A DNA stretch of 64,000 nucleotides from Mycobacterium arosiense ATCC BAA-1401 = DSM 45069 (GTDB taxonomy: Bacteria > Actinomycetota > Actinomycetes > Mycobacteriales > Mycobacteriaceae). The stretch spans positions 1-64,000 of the forward strand of contig NZ_MVHG01000019.1 in the NCBI RefSeq assembly GCF_002086125.1, given 5' to 3'. The notes under the pieces are model-generated. The model was not told the origin of the DNA. It saw only the letters and a program-made list of their open reading frames with translations, and did no database searches. The translations under genes and the position numbers were made by a program. Of the stretch, positions 1 to 8,165 are shown piece by piece. Position 1 is the stretch's first letter; each line of letters starts with the position of its first letter.

Positions 1-75
1 GCCGTCGTCTACCGCGGCGCAGCAGTCCTACGCGCCATCACCCTCTGGCTACCCCATTTGTCAGACACGCCCTAG
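1..75 (+). CDS. C-terminal end of a membrane protein (partial)
   Basis: Only the last 24 codons are in the window. They read AVVYRGAAVLRAITLWLP followed by a short polar tail and a TAG stop. The pattern of a hydrophobic helix with a YR near its start and TLWLP at its end resembles the final membrane segment of UPF0104/lysylphosphatidylglycerol-synthase-like integral membrane proteins, but the fragment is too short to be sure. Its stop codon overlaps the stop of the convergent ClC gene by a few bases, which supports it being a real gene end. Confidence 0.5.
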   Translation, partial: AVVYRGAAVLRAITLWLPHLSDTP

Positions 76-1322
76 CCCGCGTGCGTCGTACCGCCTCCCT
101 GGGCAAGCACTTTCAGCGCGTAGGCGGCGCTTGCGGTCAGCAGGAAGAGCAGAAACAGCCACAGCGGCGGCCGGGCGAGTTCCCAGACGAAGATCGCCGC
201 CCAGATCGGTGAGCCCTGAGTCACCGCGAGCACGCCGGCGGCCCCGGCCAAGGACACCGCCGGCACGTGCAGGTGAGTTCCCGTCGCCCAGTTGATCGCC
301 AAGATCACCGCCGCCCCGGCGGCGGCGCCGGTGGCCAGGGACGGGGTCAGCAGTCCGCCGGCCCCGCCGGCGCGCAGAAACAGCGCGGTCAATAGGGGTT
401 TGAGCGCCAGGATGGCCAGCGCCGACGTCAGCGTCATGCCGCTGGCCAGGCTCACGGTCAGGATGCTTCGGCCGCTGCCGGGCAGCTCGGGCCACCAGTG
501 CGAGCACACGCCCATCACCAGGCCCGCGCCGGCGAGCGCGGGGATCAGCAGCGAAGTCCTGAGCTGGCGGGCCGGCCGGGCCACGGCCATCAACCGGTTG
601 AACGCCAGCCCCACCGCCAGAGCCACTGGCGCCAGCAACAACCCGTGCGCGGTCAGCAGATAGGTCGACTCCTCGATCGGCCACCGCAGATTGGGCTGAT
701 CGCGGGTGATGGCCGAGCCGACGGCAACCGCCAAGCCGCAGGACAGCAACGCCGCGCCCACCGCGCGGGGATGCCAAGTGCGGAGCAGGACCCGGATCGA
801 GAACAGCGCCCCGGCCAGCGGGACCGCATACACCGCGCCCAGCCCGGCGCCGGCCGCGCAGGCCAGCAGGACTTCACGATCGCGCGGGGAGAGCCGCTTG
901 AGCCATCCGGTGCCCAAATCGCTGAGGGCTGCGGCGAATTGACGCGGGGCCCCTTCTCGCCCCAGCGATGCCCCTGCCCCGACGAGCAACACCTGCAGCA
1001 GGGCGTCGAGGCTCCAGGAAAGCCTCGGCACGGGTTTGCGGGCGGCGATGGTCCGCGCCAGTGGGGGCACCTCCGCCCGGCGCCGCAACAACCACCAGCC
1101 CAGGCCCGCCAAGGCGGCGCCGACCATCGGGCCCAGGACGCGGCGTATGTGACTGCTGGCGGCGACTCCGGCCAGTTGCGTGCCGAAGCTGTAGTGATAG
1201 GTGGCGTGCTGGACGAGGCGCAGCACGAACGTCGTCGCCATTCCGGCAACTCCCGCGAGCAACCCGACGATGATTACGGCGCAGAAGAAGTCGAGGTTCG
1301 GGCGGGCGGGCAGTCGAGCCAC
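72..1322 (-). CDS. ClC-family chloride channel/transporter
   Basis: A 416-residue, strongly hydrophobic protein with about ten or more predicted membrane segments, starting at a GTG. Around residue 120 it has GREGAP, the family's G(K/R)EGP anion-pathway motif. It is followed by a GAVYAVPLAGALFSIRVLL segment typical of the ClC core and a Gly/Ala-rich stretch (GGAGGLLTPSLATGAAAGA) resembling the GxFxP region. ClC proteins move chloride, often in exchange for protons, across the cytoplasmic membrane. No C-terminal CBS domains are present, as in short prokaryotic members. The gene follows the TetR regulator on the same strand with a 16-bp gap, so the two are probably co-transcribed. The substrate cannot be read from sequence. 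Confidence 0.88.
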   Translation of the reverse strand: MARLPARPNLDFFCAVIIVGLLAGVAGMATTFVLRLVQHATYHYSFGTQLAGVAASSHIRRVLGPMVGAALAGLGWWLLRRRAEVPPLARTIAARKPVPRLSWSLDALLQVLLVGAGASLGREGAPRQFAAALSDLGTGWLKRLSPRDREVLLACAAGAGLGAVYAVPLAGALFSIRVLLRTWHPRAVGAALLSCGLAVAVGSAITRDQPNLRWPIEESTYLLTAHGLLLAPVALAVGLAFNRLMAVARPARQLRTSLLIPALAGAGLVMGVCSHWWPELPGSGRSILTVSLASGMTLTSALAILALKPLLTALFLRAGGAGGLLTPSLATGAAAGAAVILAINWATGTHLHVPAVSLAGAAGVLAVTQGSPIWAAIFVWELARPPLWLFLLFLLTASAAYALKVLAQGGGTTHAG

Positions 1323-1338
1323 CCCATGAATGTAGGGG

Positions 1339-1989
1339 TTAGCGGCGGGCGGTGCCGGGGCTGCCCTTGTCGGGCAGCCCCGCGGCGGCTTCGCGGTCCT
1401 CCGGCGCGCCCCGCAGGCCGTGCCAGAACAAGTTGATCATCAGCTCGGCCGCCTCGTCGACATCGATGTCGCCGGTGCTGAGCTGGTGGGCGGTCGCCTC
1501 GCCCGCGCCCACCAGCGCCACGGCCATCATCTCGTGTTCGCGGTCCGACCGGGGGGTGCGGCTACCGGCCCGCACCAGGCTCGCGACCAATTCGATGATC
1601 TGCTCGCGCCCCTCGCGCACCATGTGCGCGAACGCCTGTGAGCTGGTGGCCTGGGTGTACATCACGATCCACGACGCGCGGTTGGCGTCGATGTAGCGCA
1701 TGAACGACACGATCGCGTTGCGCAGCAGGTTCTTCGGGCTCTGCGAGAAGTCGATGTCGGCGCGGACCGCGTCGATGAACCGGCCCATCTCCCGGTTCAG
1801 GCAGGCGCCGAACAGGTCCTCCTTAGAGCCGTAGTACAGGTACAGCATCGGCTTGGAGATCTGCGCCTCGGCGGCGATGGCGTCCATCGAGGTCTCGTGA
1901 TAACCGTTCACCGAGAACATCTGCACGGCCGCGTCGAGCATTTGCTGCTCGCGGACAGCACGCGGTAACCGCTTGGTGCCACCCGCCAT
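1339..1989 (-). CDS. TetR-family transcriptional regulator (Rv0238-like)
   Basis: A 216-residue protein. The N-terminal helix-turn-helix domain (about residues 10-60) contains MDAIAAEAQISKPMLYLYYGSKEDLF, the classic TetR recognition-helix signature. The remainder is an all-helical ligand-binding and dimerisation domain. It matches Rv0238 in sequence style and in its position next to lpqI. It is followed on the same strand by the ClC gene, so it may control that transporter and itself. The start is ATG at 1989. The ligand is unknown. Confidence 0.9.
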   Translation of the reverse strand: MAGGTKRLPRAVREQQMLDAAVQMFSVNGYHETSMDAIAAEAQISKPMLYLYYGSKEDLFGACLNREMGRFIDAVRADIDFSQSPKNLLRNAIVSFMRYIDANRASWIVMYTQATSSQAFAHMVREGREQIIELVASLVRAGSRTPRSDREHEMMAVALVGAGEATAHQLSTGDIDVDEAAELMINLFWHGLRGAPEDREAAAGLPDKGSPGTARR

Positions 1990-2060
1990 CGCTTGCCTTT
2001 CCGCCTATCTGACTCAAGGGTAAGCAATGCGGCCCGGCCGCCACGTTCGCTGGTGGCGAC

Positions 2061-2103
2061 GGCGGCGACCCGCTAGTGCCTATGGCGGCGACCCGCTAGT
2101 GCC
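2061..2103. repeat. Tandem 20-bp direct repeat at the end of lpqI
   Basis: GGCGGCGACCCGCTAGTGCC occurs at 2061-2080 and again at 2084-2103, a 23-bp period. The second copy includes the lpqI stop codon, so the first copy is a duplicate of the gene end lying just downstream. This looks like a small slippage duplication. No function is implied. Confidence 0.85.
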
Positions 2104-3250
2104 CGCAGTTCGGGCTGGGGCCCTTCATCGTCGCCACCCGCACCAGCGAATCGTCGACCTGCTTGGCCGGCAGGTCGCCGGACGCCACCGCCTGTTGCAA
2201 CCGGTCCAGGACCGCCGGCACCTCGTCGGTGGTCACCCACAGCGCGACGTCGACGCCGGCCCGCAGGCTGCGCAGCACGGCCTCCGACACCCCGTATCGG
2301 TCGGAGATGGCGGCCATGCTGGACAGGTCGTCGCTGAACACCGGCCCGGTGAACGGCGGGCCCTTGTAGCCGACCCCGTTGCGCAGCAGCTGCACCGCCT
2401 CGGGGCTCAGGCTGGCCGGGGCGTCGCCGGTGAGACCGGGAACCTGCAAATGGCCCACCATGACCCCGACCGGCGGCGTGGTCACCAGGGTCCGGTAGGG
2501 CACCAGATCGTTGTTCTGCAGAGCGTCCAGCGGCGGCGTGACCACCCCCCCGGTGTGCGAATCGCCCGAGCCGTGCCCGTGGCCGGGGAAGTGCTTGAGC
2601 ACCGGCAGCAGCCCGGCGTCACGCAGTCCCTGCGCGTAGGCCCCGGCGTAGTCGGTGACCGCGGCCGGATCCGCGCTGAACGACCGGTTGCCGATGACGG
2701 CGTCGTCGGGCTCGTCGCTGACGTCGACCACGGGTGCGAAGTCGACGGTGATGCCCAGGTCGTGCATCTTTTTGCCGCGGTCGGCGGCCAGGTCGTGCAC
2801 CTGCTGGACCGTTTGCGTCTGCGCCAGCTCGCGGGGCGAAGGCGACGTCCCAATCAGCGACTTCAACCGCGAGACCCGGCCGCCCTCTTCGTCGACGCTC
2901 ACCGCCAGCGGCAGCGGCCCCGCCTTGGCCGCGATGTCGGCCAACGGTCCCTTGAAGATCGACAGGTCGGTCCAGCTGCCGATGAAGATCCCGCCCACGT
3001 GGTAGCCGTTGACGACGTTGCGGGCGTCGTCGGCGTTCTTCACGCCCACCATCAGCAGCTGCGCGAGCTTGTCGCGGAGGCCCAGCGTGGCCGGGACCGC
3101 CGACGGGTCGGCGCACACCGGCGGCGCCGGAGCGGCCACCGGCCTGCTCGACGTCGACGAGCTGGACGGGTGCGCGGCGTGCTGGTGGCCGCAACCGGCC
3201 ACCAGCACCGACGCTGCTGCGAGCACGGCGAAGGTGCGCGAAAATGCCAT
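2096..3250 (-). CDS. lpqI: LpqI, lipoprotein beta-N-acetylglucosaminidase (GH3)
   Basis: A 384-residue secreted lipoprotein. The signal peptide ends in lipobox LVAGC (Cys20), followed by a His/Ser/Pro-rich linker and a glycoside hydrolase family 3 N-domain from about residue 60 to the end. The NagZ-type motif KHFPGHG with the downstream GDSHTGG loop, and the nucleophile-region VFSDDLSSMAAI, are intact. The family removes N-acetylglucosamine from muropeptides in cell-wall recycling; LpqI acts outside the cytoplasmic membrane. Length and position match H37Rv Rv0237. It is divergent from the small DUF2613-like genes, so the 109-bp gap 3251-3359 probably carries both promoters. Confidence 0.95.
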   Translation of the reverse strand: MAFSRTFAVLAAASVLVAGCGHQHAAHPSSSSTSSRPVAAPAPPVCADPSAVPATLGLRDKLAQLLMVGVKNADDARNVVNGYHVGGIFIGSWTDLSIFKGPLADIAAKAGPLPLAVSVDEEGGRVSRLKSLIGTSPSPRELAQTQTVQQVHDLAADRGKKMHDLGITVDFAPVVDVSDEPDDAVIGNRSFSADPAAVTDYAGAYAQGLRDAGLLPVLKHFPGHGHGSGDSHTGGVVTPPLDALQNNDLVPYRTLVTTPPVGVMVGHLQVPGLTGDAPASLSPEAVQLLRNGVGYKGPPFTGPVFSDDLSSMAAISDRYGVSEAVLRSLRAGVDVALWVTTDEVPAVLDRLQQAVASGDLPAKQVDDSLVRVATMKGPSPNCGH

Positions 3251-3359
3251 CGGGCCATGCTTTCACGGCGGGCGTTTCCTGCCCGGCCCCAGGGGGCATC
3301 AGCGGTACGTTGCTGATCGGGGGCCGCACGCCCGTTCGACTGGCAGGGAGGAGCCAGCG

Positions 3360-3563
3360 GTGACCGGTTTCGGGTTGGCCGCCGCGGTCAGCATCGCGGT
3401 GGGCTTGTCCGTCGGGGTGGCGACGACCGTCGGCATCACGCTCGCCGTGGCCGACCAGAGCCTGATGTCGGTGCCCAGCCTGCGGCGCCCCGCGCTTCCG
3501 GCCGGCCCCTATCAGGTGGAATACGGCGACCGCTGTTTCCACGGACACTGCCTGCACTGGTGA
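3360..3563 (+). CDS. Small membrane protein, DUF2613-like paralogue
   Basis: A 67-residue protein read from GTG at 3360, preceded by GGGAGGAG with suitable spacing. Residues about 3-30 form one hydrophobic helix (VSIAVGLSVGVATTVGITLAV). A short polar outer part follows, ending PYQVEYGDRCFHGHCLHW. The layout (one helix, a proline-rich hinge, then a VEYG(D/N)R motif) is the same as the next gene at 3644, so the pair looks like a tandem duplication of the Rv0236A/DUF2613 gene. It differs in having a Cys/His-rich C-terminus (CFHGHCLHW) that the other copy lacks. Function unknown; the conserved place beside aftD suggests an envelope role. Confidence 0.75.
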   Translation: MTGFGLAAAVSIAVGLSVGVATTVGITLAVADQSLMSVPSLRRPALPAGPYQVEYGDRCFHGHCLHW

Positions 3564-3643
3564 CCGGGGCACCGGTTGGCCGGGCGCCGTTCTGCTAGGT
3601 TGGTCGAGAGTCAGGACCGCTAGCCGACACTCAGGAGCCGTCG

Positions 3644-3817
3644 ATGAACCGGATCGTTGCGCCCGCCGCAGCGAGCGTTGTGGTTGGCCTGTTGCTCGGT
3701 GCGGCCGCGATCTTCGGGGTCACCTTGATGGTCCAGCAAGACACGAAGCCGCCACTTCCCGGGGGCGATCCGCAGTCGTCAGTGCTCAACCGGGTCGAGT
3801 ACGGCAACCGTAGCTAA
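3644..3817 (+). CDS. DUF2613 small membrane protein (Rv0236A-like)
   Basis: A 57-residue protein starting at ATG 3644, with an AGGAG ribosome-binding site eight bases upstream. It has a single N-terminal membrane helix (AAASVVVGLLLGAAAIFGVTLMV), then QQDTKPPLPGGDPQSSVLNRVEYGNRS. This is the DUF2613 family; Rv0236A sits in the same place between lpqI and aftD in H37Rv. It lies 52 bp upstream of aftD on the same strand and is probably co-transcribed with it. No enzymatic motif is visible; it may be a small accessory subunit of a membrane complex, but that is inference. Confidence 0.85.
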   Translation: MNRIVAPAAASVVVGLLLGAAAIFGVTLMVQQDTKPPLPGGDPQSSVLNRVEYGNRS

Positions 3818-3869
3818 CCGGTCGGAGACGGGGACCGCAGCGCCGGTCTCATGCTCGACGGCCGGGCCG

Positions 3870-6800
3870 GTGTCGCGCCGGTGGTTGTGGTTGGTCGGTG
3901 CGATCGCGCTGACCCTGACGTTCGCCCAATCCCCCGGACGGGTCTCCCCGGACACCAAGCTTGACCTGACCGTCAATCCGCTGCGGTTTCTGGCCCGGGC
4001 GACCAATCTCTGGAACAGCGAGCTGCCGTTCGGGCAGGCGCAGAACCAGGCCTACGGCTATTTGTTTCCGCACGGCACCTTCTTTCTCGTCGGCCACGCG
4101 CTGGGCGTGCCCGGCTGGATCACCCAGCGGCTGTGGTGGGCGCTGCTGCTCACCGTCGGCTTCTGGGGGCTGCTACGGGTCGCCGAGGCGCTGCGGATCG
4201 GCAGCCCGGCGTCGCGGGTGATCGCCGCCGCCGCGTTCGCGCTGTCGCCCCGAGTGCTGACGACGCTCGGCTCGATCTCGTCGGAAACCCTGCCAATGAT
4301 GCTGGCGCCGTGGGTGTTACTGCCCACGATCCTGGCCCTGCGCGCCACCGGTGACCGGTCGGTGCGCGCGCTGGCCGGGCAGGCCGGCCTGGCCGTTGCC
4401 CTGATGGGCGCGGTGAACGCCATCGCGACCGCGGCCGGCTGTCTGCCTGCGGTGATCTGGTGGGCATGCCACCGGCCGAACCGGTTGTGGTGGCGATACA
4501 CCGGCTGGTGGCTGGTGGCGCTGGTGCTGGCCACGCTGTGGTGGGTGGTGGCGCTGATGATGCTGCGCGCGATCAGCCCGCCGTTTCTGGATTTCATCGA
4601 ATCGTCCGGCGTGACGACGCAGTGGTCGTCGCTGGTCGAGATGCTGCGCGGTACCGACAGCTGGACCCCGTACGTGGCGCCGACCGCCACCGCGGGCGCT
4701 CCGCTGGTGACCGGCTCGGCGGCCATCCTGGGCACCTGCCTGGTCGCGGCGGCCGGACTGGCGGGGCTGGCCCGCCCGGCGATGCCGGCGCGCGGGCGGT
4801 TGGTGACCATGCTGCTGGTCGGGGTGGTGCTGATGGCCGCCGGATACAGCGGCGGGCTGGGCTCGCCGGTGGCCCACGCGGTACAGGCCTTCATGGACGC
4901 CGGCGGCGCCCCGCTGCGCAACGTGCACAAGCTCGGTTCGGTGATCAGGATCCCGGTGGTGCTCGGCCTCGCGCAGCTGTTGGGCCGGATACCGCTGCCG
5001 GGCAGCGCGCCAATTGCGGTGTGGCTGCGGGCCTTTGCGCACCCCGAGCGCGACAAACGGGTCGCGACGGCGATCGCGGTCGTGACCGCGCTGCTGGTCA
5101 GCACGTCGCTGGCGTGGACCGGTCGGCTGGCCCCGCCGGGGACGTTCACCGCGATCCCGCAGTACTGGCACGAGGCCGCCGACTGGCTGACCGAGCACAA
5201 CACCGGGACACCGACGGCCGGGCGGGTTCTCGTGGTTCCGGGTGCGCCGTTCGCCACCCAGGTGTGGGGCACCAGCCATGACGAGCCGCTGCAGGTGCTG
5301 GGTGCCAGCCCGTGGGGGGTGCGGGATTCCATTCCGCTGACCCCACCGCAGACCATTCGGGCGCTCGATTCGGTGCAGCGCCTGTTCGCCGCCGGCCGTC
5401 CGTCGGCTGGCTTGGCCGATACCCTTGCCCGGCAAGGAATTTCATATCTGGCGTTGCGCAACGACCTGGATCCGGACACGTCCCGTTCCGCGCGCCCCAT
5501 CCTGGTGCACCGCGCCATCGACGGGTCACCCGGGCTGCGCAAAGTCGCCCAATTCGGCGCGCCGGTGGGCCCCGGCACCGTGGCCGGTTTCGTCGCGGAC
5601 AGCGGGCTGCGGCCGCGCTACCCGGCGGTCGAGATCTACCGGGTCGGCGGCGATGACGACATCGGCACACCGTATTTCGTCGACGCCCACCGGATGGTCC
5701 GGGTCGACGGAGGGCCGGAGGCGCTGCTGCGGCTGGACGAGCGGCGGCGGCTGCTGGGCCGGGCGCCGCTGGGCCCGGCGCTGCTCAGCGCCGACGCGCG
5801 AGCCGCGGGGCTGCCGGCGAACGCCGGGGTCACCATCACCGACACCCCGGTGGCCCGTGAGACCGATTACGGCCGGGTGGACCAACATTCGTCGGCCATC
5901 CGCGCCCCGGGCGACGCGCGGCACACCTTCAATCGGGTGCTCGACTACCCCGTCCCCGGCACCGAGCCGGTGGCCGGTGGGTGGACCGGCGGCCGCATCA
6001 CGGTATCGAGTTCGTCGTCGGATTCGACCGCCATGCCCGACGTCGCCCCGGCGACCTCGCCGGCCGCCGCGATCGACGGGGATTCGGCGACCGCCTGGGT
6101 GTCCAACTCGCTGCAGGCCGCCGTCGGTCAATGGCTGCGCATCGATTTCGACCACCCGGTGACCAATGCGGCGATCACGTTGACGCCGAGCGGCACCGCC
6201 GTCGGCGCGCAGGTGCGCCGCATCCTGATCGAAACCGCCACCGGCAGCACCACTTTGCGCTTCGACGAGCCGGGCAAGCCGCTGGCTGCGGCGCTCCCCT
6301 ACGGCGAGACCCCGTGGGTGCGGATCACCGCGGCGGGCACCGACGACGGTTCGGCCGGGGTACAGTTCGGCATCACCGACCTGACGGTCACCCAATACGA
6401 CGCGTCCGGATTCGCCCACCAGGTCGACCTGCGGCACACCGTGCGGGTGCCGGGGCCGCCGCCGGGCACACCGATCGCGGGCTGGGATCTGGGATCCGAA
6501 CTGCTGGGCAGGCCGGGCTGCGCCCGCGCGCCCGACGCCGTGCGCTGCGCGCCGTCGATGTCGCTGGCGCCGGAGGAACCGGTCAACTTCAGCCGCACGC
6601 TCACCGTGCCCGCACCGATGTCGGTGACGCCGACGGTGTGGGTGCGGCCGCGGCAGGGCCCCAAACTCGCCGACCTGATCACCGAGCCGGATACCGCAGT
6701 CGCCCATGGTGATTCGGACACGGTGGACGTCTTGGGCTCGGCCTACGCGGCCACCGACGGCGACCCGGCCACCGCGTGGACCGCACCCCAGCGGGTGGTC

Positions 6801-8078
6801 CAGCACAAGACCCCGCCCACCCTGACGCTCACCCTGCCACGGCCGACCGAGGTCACCGGCGTGCGGCTGACCCCCGGCCGATCGGTGCTGCCCGTGCACC
6901 CGACGATGGTGGCCGTCAACCTGGGCGACGGCCCGCAAGTGGCGGCGGTGCAAGCCGACGGGACACAGACGGTCCCGCTCAGGCCCCGGCTGACCGACAC
7001 GGTGACCGTCAGCCTGCTGAACTGGGAAGACGTCATCGACCGCAACGCGTTGGGTTTCGACCAGCTCAAGCCGCCCGGGTTGGCCGAGATCGCGGCGCTG
7101 GGTGCCGACGGCAACCCGATCGCGGCCGCCGACCCCGGCCGCAACCGCGCCCGGGAGGTCACCGTCGGTTGCGAGCGCGGACCCGTCATCGCCGTCGCGG
7201 GCCGATTCGTGCACACCGCGATTCACACCACCGTGGGGGCCATCCTGGATGACGCTCCCATCCAGGCGGTGCCATGCGAACCCGACCCGATCGCGCTGCC
7301 CGCGGGTCAACAGGAGTTGCTGATCAGCCCGGGCGCTCAGTTCGTCGTGGACGGGGCCCAGCTGTCCGCCCCGGTCCCCGCCGAAGCCGCACCGCCCGTT
7401 CGTGTTTCGTCATGGCACCGATGGGGCCCGGACCGCCGCGAAGTGCAGGCACCAGCCTCGGAAACCGCCCGCGTGCTGGTCATCCCGGAGAGCATCAACC
7501 CGGGCTGGGTCGCTCGCACCAGCAGCGGGGCGCGCTTGACGCCGATCGCCGTCAACGGGTGGCAGCAGGGCTGGGTGGTGCCCGCCGGCGACCCCGGGAC
7601 CATCACGCTGACGTTCGCTTCAAACTCGCTCTACCGGGCGGGCCTGGCGGTGGGGCTCGCCCTGCTGCCGCTGCTGGCGCTGCTGGCGCTATGGCGCACT
7701 CGCAGAAGCGGCGTCGACGACACGACCGTGCCCGCGCGACCATGGCGGCCCGGCGCGTGGGCGGTGATCCCGGTGCTGGCCGCAGCGGCGGTGATCGCGG
7801 GCGTGGGCGGCGTGGCGGTGACGGGGATGGCCCTGGGCCTGCGGTACGCGCTGCGGCAGCGGCGCTGGGAACGCCTCAGCGTGGTGTGCGCTGCCGGCGG
7901 GCTGATCCTGGCCGGGGCCGCGCTGTCGCGGCAGCCCTGGCGGTCGGCGGACGGCTACGCCGGCCACTCCGCGAGTGTCCAGGCGCTGGCCCTGATTTCA
8001 CTTGCGGTGCTTGCCGCTTCGGTCGTGGCCACACCGCATCGGCACGCCGATCGGGCCGACGGGCCGCGCGACGAATAG
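3870..8078 (+). CDS. aftD: AftD, alpha-(1->3)-arabinofuranosyltransferase
   Basis: A 1402-residue integral membrane glycosyltransferase, very close to the 1400 residues of H37Rv AftD (Rv0236c). It starts at GTG 3870. The N-terminal third has many membrane helices of the GT-C fold, with an early extracytoplasmic loop (SPDTKLDLTVNPLRFLARATNLWN) carrying the conserved acidic residue expected for a decaprenyl-phosphoarabinose transferase. The middle is a large periplasmic region with carbohydrate-binding/discoidin-like beta-rich modules. Three hydrophobic segments close the C-terminus (about residues 1255-1390). The enzyme adds alpha-1,3-arabinofuranose branches to arabinogalactan and lipoarabinomannan outside the cytoplasmic membrane. 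It is an essential gene in tested mycobacteria. The upstream small DUF2613 gene is probably in the same transcript. Confidence 0.96.
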   Translation: MSRRWLWLVGAIALTLTFAQSPGRVSPDTKLDLTVNPLRFLARATNLWNSELPFGQAQNQAYGYLFPHGTFFLVGHALGVPGWITQRLWWALLLTVGFWGLLRVAEALRIGSPASRVIAAAAFALSPRVLTTLGSISSETLPMMLAPWVLLPTILALRATGDRSVRALAGQAGLAVALMGAVNAIATAAGCLPAVIWWACHRPNRLWWRYTGWWLVALVLATLWWVVALMMLRAISPPFLDFIESSGVTTQWSSLVEMLRGTDSWTPYVAPTATAGAPLVTGSAAILGTCLVAAAGLAGLARPAMPARGRLVTMLLVGVVLMAAGYSGGLGSPVAHAVQAFMDAGGAPLRNVHKLGSVIRIPVVLGLAQLLGRIPLPGSAPIAVWLRAFAHPERDKRVATAIAVVTALLVSTSLAWTGRLAPPGTFTAIPQYWHEAADWLTEHNTGTPTAGRVLVVPGAPFATQVWGTSHDEPLQVLGASPWGVRDSIPLTPPQTIRALDSVQRLFAAGRPSAGLADTLARQGISYLALRNDLDPDTSRSARPILVHRAIDGSPGLRKVAQFGAPVGPGTVAGFVADSGLRPRYPAVEIYRVGGDDDIGTPYFVDAHRMVRVDGGPEALLRLDERRRLLGRAPLGPALLSADARAAGLPANAGVTITDTPVARETDYGRVDQHSSAIRAPGDARHTFNRVLDYPVPGTEPVAGGWTGGRITVSSSSSDSTAMPDVAPATSPAAAIDGDSATAWVSNSLQAAVGQWLRIDFDHPVTNAAITLTPSGTAVGAQVRRILIETATGSTTLRFDEPGKPLAAALPYGETPWVRITAAGTDDGSAGVQFGITDLTVTQYDASGFAHQVDLRHTVRVPGPPPGTPIAGWDLGSELLGRPGCARAPDAVRCAPSMSLAPEEPVNFSRTLTVPAPMSVTPTVWVRPRQGPKLADLITEPDTAVAHGDSDTVDVLGSAYAATDGDPATAWTAPQRVVQHKTPPTLTLTLPRPTEVTGVRLTPGRSVLPVHPTMVAVNLGDGPQVAAVQADGTQTVPLRPRLTDTVTVSLLNWEDVIDRNALGFDQLKPPGLAEIAALGADGNPIAAADPGRNRAREVTVGCERGPVIAVAGRFVHTAIHTTVGAILDDAPIQAVPCEPDPIALPAGQQELLISPGAQFVVDGAQLSAPVPAEAAPPVRVSSWHRWGPDRREVQAPASETARVLVIPESINPGWVARTSSGARLTPIAVNGWQQGWVVPAGDPGTITLTFASNSLYRAGLAVGLALLPLLALLALWRTRRSGVDDTTVPARPWRPGAWAVIPVLAAAAVIAGVGGVAVTGMALGLRYALRQRRWERLSVVCAAGGLILAGAALSRQPWRSADGYAGHSASVQALALISLAVLAASVVATPHRHADRADGPRDE

Positions 8079-8165
8079 TCGGCCGGGCTATTGGCTACCC
8101 GGTTTCCGGCTGATTGACTGGATGCGCGGGTTGGCGTGACCGTCATCGACCGAGGAGTTGGCGCC

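Noticed and set aside
2027..3316. 429-codon plus-strand frame opposite lpqI
   Set aside because: Antisense to a recognised lipoprotein gene and lacking any domain.
5526..7310. 594-codon open frame on the minus strand within aftD
   Set aside because: Low-complexity Arg/Gly/His-rich composition and complete overlap with aftD; a codon-bias artefact.
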